64,000 nucleotides of DNA, from contig NZ_CP069513.1 in the NCBI RefSeq assembly GCF_016889425.1, forward strand, positions 2,108,001-2,172,000, read 5' to 3'. Position 1 is the stretch's first letter; each line of letters starts with the position of its first letter. The position numbers and the translations under genes are program-made. Under the pieces are notes generated by a model that saw nothing but the letters and a program-made list of their open reading frames with translations, had not been told where the DNA came from and ran no database searches. Positions 55,551-63,474 of this stretch are shown here, piece after piece. This DNA comes from Corynebacterium amycolatum (GTDB taxonomy: Bacteria > Actinomycetota > Actinomycetes > Mycobacteriales > Mycobacteriaceae).

Positions 55551-56507
55551 CTACATGTTCTCGACGGTGCTCAAGATGTACTGAGCAGATTCACGCAGTC
55601 GCTCCAGCTCCCAGCTGTTTAGCTGTGGCGACATACGGCGAATAATTCCACCTCGGCCAATCACTGCTGGCATCGACAGCGAGACATCCGGCAACCCGTA
55701 TTCACCATCCAAGCGTGTACACACCGGGTGGACGCTGTTTTGATCCAGCATCACCGCGCGGGCAATTTCCAAAGCGGAGCGTGCAACACCGGCATTAGTC
55801 CAGCCCTTGGCATTGAGAACATCGTAAGCTGCCCCGACTACGGCATCTTGAATTTCTTGCGGTGAAGGCAGCGGCGTGCCATGCCATTTTTCCAGTTCTG
55901 TCCACCTCACACCTTGCACGTTCAGCGTGGACAGAATCGGTACGGCAGTAAGACCATGCTCACCCATCATGTAGCCAGTCACTGACTTTGGGTCAATTCC
56001 CAGCTGCTTGGCAACTACCCACCGCAGTCGGGCCGAATCTAGCATCGTGCCGGTGCCAAAGAGTTTTTCCGCGGGATAATCGAACTCGGTATGTGCCAAG
56101 TGCACCACCGCATCGAGCGGATTAGTAATAAAGAGGACAATCGCATCGAGCGTATGCTTCACGATTCCCGGCATGACATCGCGAACAACTTCCCCGCTGA
56201 GCTTGGCCAATCCAGCACGGTCCGGACGGGAATCCGGGTCGTCCGGGTCCGGGAGAATGGACGCACCAGCAGCGACGATAATCATATCCGCGTCGGCGCA
56301 ATCGCTGTAGTCGCCAGCATGCACATTGACATAGTCCGTGCCGGGAACACCAGTGGACTGGGATTGGTCCAGAGCCTCGCCATGCGCGACACCTGCTGCT
56401 GTGTCAATTGTGGCAATCTCAGCGAACAGCCCGGATTCCATGGCATATGTCAGGACATACGAACCGACATGACCGAGACCAATACAAACGAGTTTTGAAT
56501 GTTTCAT
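55551..56507 (-). CDS. L-lactate/L-2-hydroxyacid dehydrogenase family protein
   Basis: The 318-residue NAD enzyme has CIGLGHVGSYVLTYAMESGL (Rossmann), ATIDTAAGVAHGEALD (Asp for NAD), FITNPLDAVVHLA (about 119-131), TMLDSARLRWVVAKQLGI (about 148-165, Asp and Arg of the catalytic set) and YMMGEHGLTAVPILSTL (catalytic His). The substrate loop (SILPDPDDPDSRPDRAGL) is longer and more acidic than in lactate dehydrogenase, so a 2-hydroxyisocaproate-type or other 2-oxoacid may be the substrate. The ATG at 56507 fits the Rossmann start. The gene stands alone. Confidence 0.85.
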   Translation of the reverse strand: MKHSKLVCIGLGHVGSYVLTYAMESGLFAEIATIDTAAGVAHGEALDQSQSTGVPGTDYVNVHAGDYSDCADADMIIVAAGASILPDPDDPDSRPDRAGLAKLSGEVVRDVMPGIVKHTLDAIVLFITNPLDAVVHLAHTEFDYPAEKLFGTGTMLDSARLRWVVAKQLGIDPKSVTGYMMGEHGLTAVPILSTLNVQGVRWTELEKWHGTPLPSPQEIQDAVVGAAYDVLNAKGWTNAGVARSALEIARAVMLDQNSVHPVCTRLDGEYGLPDVSLSMPAVIGRGGIIRRMSPQLNSWELERLRESAQYILSTVENM

Positions 56508-56583
56508 AGGTTCGATACTAGGACTGTGGAAATCCAGTGCCGCGGTGGAGGGGTAGGCAATGTAGGGGCACAAGCACGAAAAG

Positions 56584-56617
56584 CAAAAAGCCTCCACCCA
56601 ATCACGGGCGAAGGCTT
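56584..56617 (-). terminator. Terminator after tRNA-Glu
   Basis: AAGCCTCCACCC (56588-56599) pairs fully with GGGCGAAGGCTT (56606-56617), with two wobble pairs, and is followed on the minus strand by TTTTT (56585-56589). Confidence 0.85.
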
Positions 56618-56627
56618 GTGCTTTGTA

Positions 56628-56716
56628 TATCTTTGTACCCCGTACGGGATTTGAACCCGTGTTACCGCCGTGAGAGGGCGGCGTCCTAGGCCGCTAGACG
56701 AACGGGGCTTAGAACT
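56628..56716. repeat. 89-bp direct repeat, copy A (contains tRNA-Glu)
   Basis: Identical to 58423-58511 as read by eye. The two copies flank tatD and tcdA and could recombine. Confidence 0.85.
56636..56708 (-). tRNA. tRNA-Glu (anticodon CUC), copy 1
   Basis: The 73-base tRNA has acceptor GCCCCGT/ACGGGGT, anticodon stem CCGCC/GGCGG with loop CTCTCAC (anticodon CTC), and T arm ACGGG/CCCGT around TTCAAAT. CCA is not encoded. Confidence 0.96.
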
Positions 56717-56792
56717 TTTCATCCACGCGCTGCGGACTTGTTAAACAATACACTAGACACGAATAGTAACTACAAATCCGCAGGTTAGCGCC

Positions 56793-57575
56793 TTAAATAC
56801 CTATCGTTTTCGCATTGTTTGCCAGAGCGTCTGTAAGCTCCGCTTCATCCATATTTCGCAGCGCCGCAACCTCGGCGACAGTTTCCCGCAATGCAGCGAT
56901 TACCTCTGCAGCGACCATCTCCGCCCCATCACCGCTTCTAGGTTCGCGCGGAAGATCTGTCTCCAGCAAGAGCCTATCGACGGGCACCTGCGACACATAG
57001 GCCCGTCCGCGCTTTGTCCGCAACATGAGCGGGTTGACGGAGATATAACCACCGGCGCGGATCAGCCGCGTCAGTTCATCGCTAGTGCCACCGAAGCGGT
57101 GAAAGATGGGCACGAAGGTCTCGCCTGGTGCGACGCTGGAGCTGGTGTCCAAGCGCGGTTCCAGCAGGTCGAGGACCATATCAGCGCTGCGAACCGTGTG
57201 AATGGAAAGGATATGGAACAGACTCGAGGCTCGGACAGCATCCAGGATGCTGGTGAGGACATGGATTTGAGTCTCGGCGGAAACGTCGTCAAGCCTGCGG
57301 GGCGCGAAGTCCAAACCAATCTCGCCGACGAAACGGGTGCGTGGAAGAGCCTCGCGAAAGATCTCGAGCTCACGCTCATAATTATCATCGATGTACCACG
57401 GGTGATAGCCCACGGCGACCATGGGTAGGTTTTCGCGCTCTAGCTCGATAAATCCGGAGGGCCGAACCGTCTGCGCGATGATCTCCACTCCTTCCCGCGC
57501 GATACCGGCTTTGAAGCGCTCGCGCGACGCCGGTGGCAGGAAATCGTAGTGAAAGTGGGTATCGATGAGCCGCAT
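56793..57575 (-). CDS. TatD-family metal-dependent hydrolase
   Basis: The 260-residue TIM-barrel protein shows IDTHFHYD (about 4-11, metal-binding HxH), GEIGLDFAPRR (about 83-93, metal-binding Glu), LSIHTVRSADMVLDLL, FHRFGG (His) and RLLLETDLP (metal-binding Asp). TatD enzymes act as DNA or RNA 3' nucleases or as hydrolases. The overlap with tcdA by one base (TAATG) suggests shared translation. It lies inside the tRNA array between two direct repeats. Confidence 0.88.
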   Translation of the reverse strand: MRLIDTHFHYDFLPPASRERFKAGIAREGVEIIAQTVRPSGFIELERENLPMVAVGYHPWYIDDNYERELEIFREALPRTRFVGEIGLDFAPRRLDDVSAETQIHVLTSILDAVRASSLFHILSIHTVRSADMVLDLLEPRLDTSSSVAPGETFVPIFHRFGGTSDELTRLIRAGGYISVNPLMLRTKRGRAYVSQVPVDRLLLETDLPREPRSGDGAEMVAAEVIAALRETVAEVAALRNMDEAELTDALANNAKTIGI

Positions 57576-58354
57576 TATTTTTCTGTTGGTGGCTGGTTTT
57601 CGTCGGCCGGACCACCGATTCGCGGGGCCAGCGGGGTTTCCTCGAAACCGAGCAGACGGCGAATGACCTTTCCGGCCAGCATCTGCCCCATGATTGGCGG
57701 TATGTAGCTCATGGTACCGAGGGTTTCCGCTTTGGTGCCGCTGCCTTTGTCCGCAATTCTCACTGGTTCTTCGGAGGAGTACAGCACTTCAAGACCGCGA
57801 ATGCGTCGGCGGATACACACCTGACGGACGACCTTCGCCAGCGGACAGACCTTTGTCTTATTGATTTTTGAGAAGGTCAGCCGAGATGGGTCGAGCTTAT
57901 TTCCGCCGCCCATAGCGGAAATGAGGTGGATACGATTTTCCGCGCACCACTGCGCGATCTCAATTTTCCCGGTGACATCGTCGATAGCGTCGATGATGTA
58001 ATCCGGACACGGGAACTGCTCGAAGGTCTCTGACAGGTTCTCACGGGTAAGGAAGATCTGGCGGGCGTAGGTCGTACAGTCCGGGTTGATATCGGCAACC
58101 ATTGCCTCCATGACCTCGGCTTTAACGCGGCCAATAGTAGAGACAAACGCCAGCGCCTGACGGTTGAGATTACTTGGCTCCACGACGTCGCCGTCGATCA
58201 AGATGAGGTTGCCCACGCCACCTCTCGCGAGAGCTTCGGCACAACTGGATCCCACGCCTCCGAGTCCGACAACCATGACGGTAGATTCAGCCAACGTTTC
58301 CAGCCCCTCCTCCCCTAGGAGTAGCTTCAATCGTGCGAAACGTTCACTGGTCAT
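57575..58354 (-). CDS. tcdA: tRNA threonylcarbamoyladenosine dehydratase (TcdA/CsdL-like)
   Basis: The 259-residue ThiF/E1-like protein has the nucleotide motif MVVGLGGVGSSCAEALARGG (about 27-46), LIDGDVVEPSNLNRQAL (about 52-68), DYIIDAIDDVTGKIEIAQWC and a C-terminal CIRRRIRGL. The family cyclises t6A37 to ct6A in tRNAs decoding ANN codons; these do not include the neighbouring tRNA-Glu or tRNA-Gln. The ATG at 58354 overlaps a duplicated segment containing a second upstream ATG in another frame. Confidence 0.88.
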   Translation of the reverse strand: MTSERFARLKLLLGEEGLETLAESTVMVVGLGGVGSSCAEALARGGVGNLILIDGDVVEPSNLNRQALAFVSTIGRVKAEVMEAMVADINPDCTTYARQIFLTRENLSETFEQFPCPDYIIDAIDDVTGKIEIAQWCAENRIHLISAMGGGNKLDPSRLTFSKINKTKVCPLAKVVRQVCIRRRIRGLEVLYSSEEPVRIADKGSGTKAETLGTMSYIPPIMGQMLAGKVIRRLLGFEETPLAPRIGGPADENQPPTEK

Positions 58355-58376
58355 AGTCGCCCCTGGTCATAGTCGC
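58347..58376. repeat. 14-bp direct repeat at the tcdA start
   Basis: CTGGTCATAGTCGC occurs at 58347-58360 and 58363-58376. Each contains an ATG on the minus strand; the upstream one (58370) opens an 8-codon frame that ends over the tcdA start. Confidence 0.85.
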
Positions 58377-58389
58377 TTCGATTCTTAAA

Positions 58390-58423
58390 AAACAAAAACT
58401 CCCCAGCCGACTGACTGGGGAGT
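58390..58423 (-). terminator. Terminator at the end of the tRNA array
   Basis: ACTCCCCAG (58398-58406) pairs perfectly with CTGGGGAGT (58415-58423), with an 8-base loop, followed on the minus strand by TTTTTGTTTTTT. It separates the tRNA transcript from tcdA. Confidence 0.9.
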
Positions 58424-58511
58424 ATCTTTGTACCCCGTACGGGATTTGAACCCGTGTTACCGCCGTGAGAGGGCGGCGTCCTAGGCCGCTAGACGAACGG
58501 GGCTTAGAACT
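58423..58511. repeat. 89-bp direct repeat, copy B (contains tRNA-Glu)
   Basis: Matches 56628-56716 base for base by eye. The shared part includes TATCTTTG before and AGAACT after the tRNA. Confidence 0.85.
58431..58503 (-). tRNA. tRNA-Glu (anticodon CUC), copy 2
   Basis: Identical in sequence to copy 1. It is the last tRNA of the four-gene array Gln-Glu-Gln-Glu (transcribed leftwards) before the terminator at 58390-58423. Confidence 0.97.
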
Positions 58512-58554
58512 GAATTCGACTCAACTAATCAAGAGACTAACCAAGCGAATTCCG

Positions 58555-58626
58555 CTGGCCTACCAGGACTCGAACCTAGAATGACGGTACCAGAAACCGT
58601 AGTGTTGCCAATTACACCATAGGCCA
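58555..58626 (-). tRNA. tRNA-Gln (anticodon CUG), copy 1
   Basis: The 72-base tRNA has acceptor TGGCCTA/TAGGCCA, anticodon stem ACGGT/ACCGT, loop TTCTGGT (anticodon CTG), T arm with TTCGAGT, discriminator G. It differs from the other copy at one base just before the anticodon stem (T here). Confidence 0.96.
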
Positions 58627-58656
58627 ATAAAGACTGGCGCTTTCACACTGTCTTTG

Positions 58657-58729
58657 TACCCCGTACGGGATTTGAACCCGTGTTACCGCCGTGAGAGGGC
58701 GGCGTCCTAGGCCGCTAGACGAACGGGGC
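58657..58729 (-). tRNA. tRNA-Glu (anticodon CUC), copy 3
   Basis: The same sequence as copies 1 and 2, again preceded by CTTTG and followed by AGAAC on the plus strand, so the duplicated unit is larger than the tRNA. Confidence 0.97.
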
Positions 58730-58778
58730 TTAGAACTTTGCAGTTAGTGAATACATTCAACAATGAACTTCTTCACTG

Positions 58779-58850
58779 CTGGCCTACCAGGACTCGAACC
58801 TAGAATGACGGTACCAGAAACCGTTGTGTTGCCAATTACACCATAGGCCA
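58779..58850 (-). tRNA. tRNA-Gln (anticodon CUG), copy 2
   Basis: The first tRNA of the array on the minus strand. It matches copy 1 except for A in place of T just before the anticodon stem. The promoter of the array is expected in 58851-58950, but no clear one was identified. Confidence 0.96.
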
Positions 58851-58912
58851 TCGCTGCTGAACGCAACGAGGAATAATATAGCCAATTAGCGTAAACAAGA
58901 GCAAATCACCTG

Positions 58913-59000
58913 GTCAAAGGTTCGTTGTCAAAGGTTCGTTTAAATTCGCGAGCTCCCCACAGCCCACCTCAGCAGTGCGCATAACTAATGCATAACCAAT
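58913..59000. repeat. Short tandem repeats upstream of the AIPR-like gene
   Basis: GTCAAAGGTTCGTT is perfectly duplicated at 58913-58926 and 58927-58940, and GCATAACTAAT / GCATAACCAAT lies at 58979-58989 and 58990-59000. The rest of 58851-59084 holds no gene. Confidence 0.85.
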
Positions 59001-59084
59001 GCAGTGCATATAGCTAACACAATCCCAGATCGAAAGCCCATTCGATCGCAGCGCAAAGCCGATCCGCCCTTCAGGAGACACTTC

Positions 59085-60455
59085 GTGGTGATGCGGCTGG
59101 CAAACAGCCGCCGCACATCAAAAACAGACCTGAAAGGCAATCATCATGACTTCCCCCACATCCGTCAGTTCGCGAAAATCATCTCGGCCCTCAACCTCGA
59201 TGCCAACCCACGCGTGTCCCGCACCGGCCGCATCACCGATGCCATCATGGAAACCATCGACACCACGCCGGAGCTCTTCGCCTACAAGTCCAAGGGTGTG
59301 CTCCTGGCCTCCACTCAGTTCACCAGTGAAGACAGTCTCTACCGCTTCACCTTCAGCAACCGTCGCATCGAAGGCATCCTCGACGGCGGCCACAACTCGC
59401 TGGCAATCGCGCTGTTCGTCCTGGGCAAGCTCACTCCGCCGCCTAGCCGCAAAATCAAGACGTGGTCCGAAATGAAGGAGGTCTGGATGGAGCGCTCCGA
59501 AGAAATCGAGGAATTGCTTGCCGACAAAAGCCTCACCGAGCTCGATGCCCGAGCTCCGGTAGAGGTACTCGTGCCCGGTGCTCGGGACGAAGACACAGTG
59601 CAAGAGTTCTCCGATGCTCTGCTCGATATCTGTGCCGCCCGCAACAACAATGCGGAGCTCAAGGCGGAAGCAAAACTCAATCGCGCCGGCTACTTTGACG
59701 ATCTGAAACATGCTCTGCCGCAGGGAATTAGCGACAACGTGCAGTGGCGCACCAACGATACTGGTCGACTAAAGGTGGGCGATGTCATCGCTATGGCGTG
59801 GATTCCACTGTCCTGTATTGACCTGCCGAAGGATGCCGACGGCAAGCAGATTGAAGCACCGACCCCTACCAGCCTCTACTCCGGCAAGGCCAAGCTGCTT
59901 GACCGCTTCGAGGATGTCATGAGTTCCCCGGAGGTCACTAAACCCAGCACTGAAAGCATCAATGAGCGCACCGAAGAGGTCGTTCTCTACAATGAGAAGG
60001 TCCGCAGTGCCTTGAACCTCACGCGTGACTTCATCGATATTTTCGAGCGCATCAACGCGGAGCTACCCGATCTCTACAACAAGAGCGGGGGCAAATTCGG
60101 CGGCATTGATGCTGTTGACAAGGCCAACAAGAAGAATCCGCGGACTGGCAAGACTTCACAGAAGTACTCGAAGTTCTACCGCCAGCCCATCGGCTACGCG
60201 ATTCCGGACGGGTTCATCTACCCGCTCGTGTACGCATTTGCCGCACTGCTCAAGCGAAACGAGGACGGCACGGTCTACTGGGGAACCGACTGGCACGAGT
60301 TCTTCAACAACCACATGGGGGCGCTGGTCAAGGACTACCGCGAAACCTCCATGAATATGCTGAACCGCGACCCGCAGAAGGTGGGCAAGGAAGCGGGCTC
60401 TTACACGAACCTGCTTCGCTCAGCCCAGCTCGCACTCTTTACTGAGCAGCAGTAA
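59085..60455 (+). CDS. AIPR-like protein (possible abortive-infection defence)
   Basis: The 456-residue cytosolic protein starts at a GTG at 59085 with AGGAG seven bases upstream. The N-terminal core (about 35-130) reads like AIPR-family proteins: [28 protein letters not shown], then [20 protein letters not shown], in place of the usual NGxQT-type motif. The C-terminal half (about 250-456) is of mixed helical type and is not recognised. AIPR proteins are named for abortive infection phage resistance; the reaction is unknown. Its setting, alone next to a tRNA array, suits an acquired defence gene. A second start, ATG 59146 with AAAGG, lies in another frame and would join if one C were added. 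The end overlaps gltX by 17 bases. Confidence 0.55.
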   Translation: MVMRLANSRRTSKTDLKGNHHDFPHIRQFAKIISALNLDANPRVSRTGRITDAIMETIDTTPELFAYKSKGVLLASTQFTSEDSLYRFTFSNRRIEGILDGGHNSLAIALFVLGKLTPPPSRKIKTWSEMKEVWMERSEEIEELLADKSLTELDARAPVEVLVPGARDEDTVQEFSDALLDICAARNNNAELKAEAKLNRAGYFDDLKHALPQGISDNVQWRTNDTGRLKVGDVIAMAWIPLSCIDLPKDADGKQIEAPTPTSLYSGKAKLLDRFEDVMSSPEVTKPSTESINERTEEVVLYNEKVRSALNLTRDFIDIFERINAELPDLYNKSGGKFGGIDAVDKANKKNPRTGKTSQKYSKFYRQPIGYAIPDGFIYPLVYAFAALLKRNEDGTVYWGTDWHEFFNNHMGALVKDYRETSMNMLNRDPQKVGKEAGSYTNLLRSAQLALFTEQQ

Positions 60456-61926
60456 AAGGAGTGACCTCGAGAGCCTTGCGCAGTCGACTCAGGCTACGGC
60501 TGCGGCCAAGCAGCTCCATGGACTCGAACAGCGGCGGCGATACCTGAGCACCAGTTACAGCCACGCGCACCGGGCCAAAGGCCTTGCGTGGCTTCAGCTC
60601 CAGGTCCTCGATGAGGGCCTTCTGAAGTGCAGCTTCGAGCTTCTCGGTGACGAAGTCCTCTTCGCTGAGCGGTTCCACAGCTGCAATGGTGGCCTCCAGG
60701 ACAGCGACGGCGTCTTCCTTGAAGTTACGGCGTGCCGAGCGCTCATCGAAGGTGAACTCGCCCTCTTCCACAACCAGGAACTTCGAGAGGTCCCAGGCGT
60801 CGGAAAGCGTCTTCACACGGGTCTGCAGCAGCGTTGCCAGGAAAGCGAACTTATCCTCCGGGTAGTCGGCCGGGAAGTCGAAGTGGCTTTCCAGGTAGGT
60901 GCGCAGACGCTGTTCGAAGTCCTTCGGATCGAGCATGCGGATGTGGTCAGCGTTGATAGCGTCGGCCTTCTTCTGGTCGAAGCGGGCCGGGTTGGACAGC
61001 ACATCGTGGATGTCGAAAGCCTTGACCATCTCGTCCATGGTGAAGATGTCCTGATCGCCGTCCATGGACCAGCCCAGCAGCGCCAGGTAGTTCAGCAGAC
61101 CCTCGCGAATGAAACCGTTATCGCGGTGGATGAAGAGGTTGGACTGTGGGTCGCGTTTGGACAGTTTCTTGTTGCCCTCGCCCATCACGAACGGCAGGTG
61201 GCCGAACTCCGGAGTGAACTTGGCGACACCGATGCGCTTCAGCGACTCGTAGAGAGCAATCTGACGCGGAGTCGATGGCAGCAGGTCCTCACCACGCAGG
61301 ACGTGAGTGATCTCCATTAGAGCGTCATCCACCGGGTTAACCAGTGTGTAGAGAGGTTCACCGTTGGAGCGGGCGATGACAAAGTCCGGAACCAGGCCGG
61401 CCTTGAACTCAATGCGACCGCGAACGAGGTCCTCGAAGACAATGTCCTCGTCCGGCATGCGCAGGCGGATCACCGGCTTGCGCCCCTCTGCGCGGAAGGC
61501 TTCCTTCTGCTCCTCGGTGAGGTTGCGGTCGTAGTTGTCGTAGCCCAGCTTCGGGTCACGGCCGGCGGCCTTGTGGCGCTCCTCAACCTCTTCAGCGGTG
61601 GAAAAGGCCTCGTAAGCTTCACCAGCGTCAATGAGGCGCTGCAACACATCGGCGTAGATGTCCTTGCGCTGCGACTGGCGGTACGGGCCGTGCGGACCGC
61701 CGACATCGATGCCCTCGTCCCAGTCAATACCGAGCCAATTCAGGGCCTCGATGATTGCCTGATAGGACTCTTCGGAGTCGCGAGCGGCATCGGTATCTTC
61801 GATGCGGAAGACCAGCTTGCCACCAGTGTGACGGGCATATGCCCAATTGAACAGGGCGGTGCGGATGAGGCCAACGTGCGGGGTACCGGTTGGCGACGGG
61901 CAAAAGCGTACGCGAACATCTGACAT
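60439..61926 (-). CDS. gltX: Glutamyl-tRNA synthetase
   Basis: This class I synthetase loads glutamate on tRNA-Glu, and in bacteria lacking GlnRS also on tRNA-Gln. The 495-residue protein shows [20 protein letters not shown] (HIGH box variant PHVG), [14 protein letters not shown], and [11 protein letters not shown] (KMSKS variant). The anticodon-binding helices occupy about 330-495. The ATG at 61926 matches the family N-terminus ([13 protein letters not shown]). Placement beside tRNA-Glu and tRNA-Gln genes fits the conserved neighbourhood. Confidence 0.97.
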   Translation of the reverse strand: MSDVRVRFCPSPTGTPHVGLIRTALFNWAYARHTGGKLVFRIEDTDAARDSEESYQAIIEALNWLGIDWDEGIDVGGPHGPYRQSQRKDIYADVLQRLIDAGEAYEAFSTAEEVEERHKAAGRDPKLGYDNYDRNLTEEQKEAFRAEGRKPVIRLRMPDEDIVFEDLVRGRIEFKAGLVPDFVIARSNGEPLYTLVNPVDDALMEITHVLRGEDLLPSTPRQIALYESLKRIGVAKFTPEFGHLPFVMGEGNKKLSKRDPQSNLFIHRDNGFIREGLLNYLALLGWSMDGDQDIFTMDEMVKAFDIHDVLSNPARFDQKKADAINADHIRMLDPKDFEQRLRTYLESHFDFPADYPEDKFAFLATLLQTRVKTLSDAWDLSKFLVVEEGEFTFDERSARRNFKEDAVAVLEATIAAVEPLSEEDFVTEKLEAALQKALIEDLELKPRKAFGPVRVAVTGAQVSPPLFESMELLGRSRSLSRLRKALEVTPFTAAQ

Positions 61927-61964
61927 GCTTTCCCACGATACCCGCCCTCCCACCTGCAGGCATG

Positions 61965-61988
61965 CATAGGGTTTTACATAGGGTTACA
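61965..61988. repeat. 12-bp tandem repeat at the stop of the TIM-barrel gene
   Basis: CATAGGGTTTTA (61965-61976) and CATAGGGTTACA (61977-61988). The second copy carries the TAA stop (61984-61986, minus strand). Confidence 0.75.
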
Positions 61989-62697
61989 GAGTCCATTCCC
62001 CAGCCACTTCACCGGCGTATCCAGCGGCGCGCAGCCGCTCAACCCAGCTGCGCAGCGGCACCCCGCCGGTGCCCGGCGCGCCGCGGCCTGGGAAATCGGC
62101 AATCTGGACGTGCGCCGGCAGACTCACTCTTCCGGCCTCCACATCGGTGAGCCAGGCATCCACGTCCACGCCATTGGCCGCAAAATGGTAAAAGTCCGCG
62201 AGCACGCCAGCACCAGTCTGTTGCGCTAACTCCTCGGCCTGCCAGGGATCGGTAATGGGATAATCGCTCATCCCGGACAGTGGCTCAATCAACGCGCGGA
62301 CACCACTGAGCTCCAGCTGGGCAGTGATCTCAGTTAGCCTCTGCACCTGCAAGTCCGTTAGCTCCCCAGACCGCCCCAGCAGCACATTCGAGCACTTCAA
62401 CCCCGTGGCACTCGCAATCTGGCTGACTGCTTCCAAGTGTCCGGCAGGCAACCCGTCTGTATCGAGCACTCCCCGCTGTCCCGCTGCCATGTCCCCTCCC
62501 CACAGGTTCATGGCATAAAGACCAAGGCTGTCGTCAAAGAGGTCACAAAAAGCGGAAACCTCATCGGGTGCGGGCACTGCGAGGTCAAATGGCCACCAGA
62601 ATTCCACGGCCGCGTAGCCGTCGTCACGCGCGGCGTTGACGGCGTCGTGCGGGGACATGTGTGCGTAGACCGTAGAACAGTTAATAATGGTGCTCAT
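61984..62697 (-). CDS. TIM-barrel isomerase-like protein (hydroxypyruvate isomerase type)
   Basis: The 237-residue protein fits the xylose-isomerase-like TIM barrel: NCSTVYAH at the N-terminus, AVEFWWPFDLAVP (about 30-42), LYAMNLWGGDMAAGQRG (about 59-75), VRALIEPLSG (about 140-149, metal-binding Glu), LADFYHFAANG and HVQIADFPGRGAPGTG (about 192-207). This matches hydroxypyruvate isomerase (Hyi). The start (ATG 62697) overlaps the start of the divergent SDR gene by two bases. Confidence 0.85.
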   Translation of the reverse strand: MSTIINCSTVYAHMSPHDAVNAARDDGYAAVEFWWPFDLAVPAPDEVSAFCDLFDDSLGLYAMNLWGGDMAAGQRGVLDTDGLPAGHLEAVSQIASATGLKCSNVLLGRSGELTDLQVQRLTEITAQLELSGVRALIEPLSGMSDYPITDPWQAEELAQQTGAGVLADFYHFAANGVDVDAWLTDVEAGRVSLPAHVQIADFPGRGAPGTGGVPLRSWVERLRAAGYAGEVAGEWTL

Positions 62698-63418
62698 GAC
62701 CAAAACGGTAGTAGTAACTGGTGGCGGCGCGGGCATTGGTCGCGAAATTGCTCTGGCTTTCGCCGCCGATGGCTGGCACGTGCATATCTGCGGCAGGCGT
62801 ATCGACGCGCTCGAGACTGTTGCCGCCGAAGCGGACAACATCACCTACTCCAGGTGTGACATCACCGATCCTGAGCAGGTCCGTGCGATGTTTGAGAACG
62901 CGCAGGTGGCTACGGGAACCATCGATGTTGCAGTGCTCAATGCGGGGCTGCCCGGCACGCCCGCGGAGTTCGGAGAGACTGACATTGAGGACTTCCGGGC
63001 GGTCATCGATACGAATGTGGTCGGCTCGTACCTGTGTGCACGCGAGGCTTTTTCGCGGATGAAGGCGGGGTGCGAGGGGAAGACAGAGCAAGCGGGCGGC
63101 CGAATCCTGGTCAATTGTTCTATCGCAGCGCAGGTGCCGAGAGCGCACACGGCGGCGTACGCGACGTCGAAAAGCGCGCTTGCCGGAATGACCCACGTGC
63201 TTGCCCTCGACGGACGCGAGTATGGCATCACGGCAACGCGCATTGATATTGGCAATGCGCAGACTGACCTGTTGGGGACGTTCACAGGCAGCGAGCCGAT
63301 GTTCGATGCCAAGCAGGCTGCGGAAACTTTCCTCTACGCCGCGAATCTGCCGGCAGGTGCCGTCATCGATCAGCTTACGATTACCGCTGCGGGTATGCCC
63401 TTTTTGGGCAGGGGTTAG
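62696..63418 (+). CDS. Short-chain dehydrogenase/reductase (SDR)
   Basis: The 240-residue protein is a classical SDR: VVVTGGGAGIGREIALAFA (about 5-23), NAG in VLNAGLPGTP (about 84), NCSIAAQVPRAHTAAYATSK (about 139-158, Ser and Tyr-x-x-x-Lys catalytic set). The substrate cannot be inferred; the divergent Hyi-like gene suggests a sugar or hydroxy-acid pathway. A start at 62687 would add three residues. No ribosome-binding site is seen for either. Confidence 0.87.
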   Translation: MTKTVVVTGGGAGIGREIALAFAADGWHVHICGRRIDALETVAAEADNITYSRCDITDPEQVRAMFENAQVATGTIDVAVLNAGLPGTPAEFGETDIEDFRAVIDTNVVGSYLCAREAFSRMKAGCEGKTEQAGGRILVNCSIAAQVPRAHTAAYATSKSALAGMTHVLALDGREYGITATRIDIGNAQTDLLGTFTGSEPMFDAKQAAETFLYAANLPAGAVIDQLTITAAGMPFLGRG

Positions 63419-63474
63419 CCTGCCCCTTAAACTGGAGCACAATTGGGTTTAGATTGAGGAGGCGGGTTAGGGCG

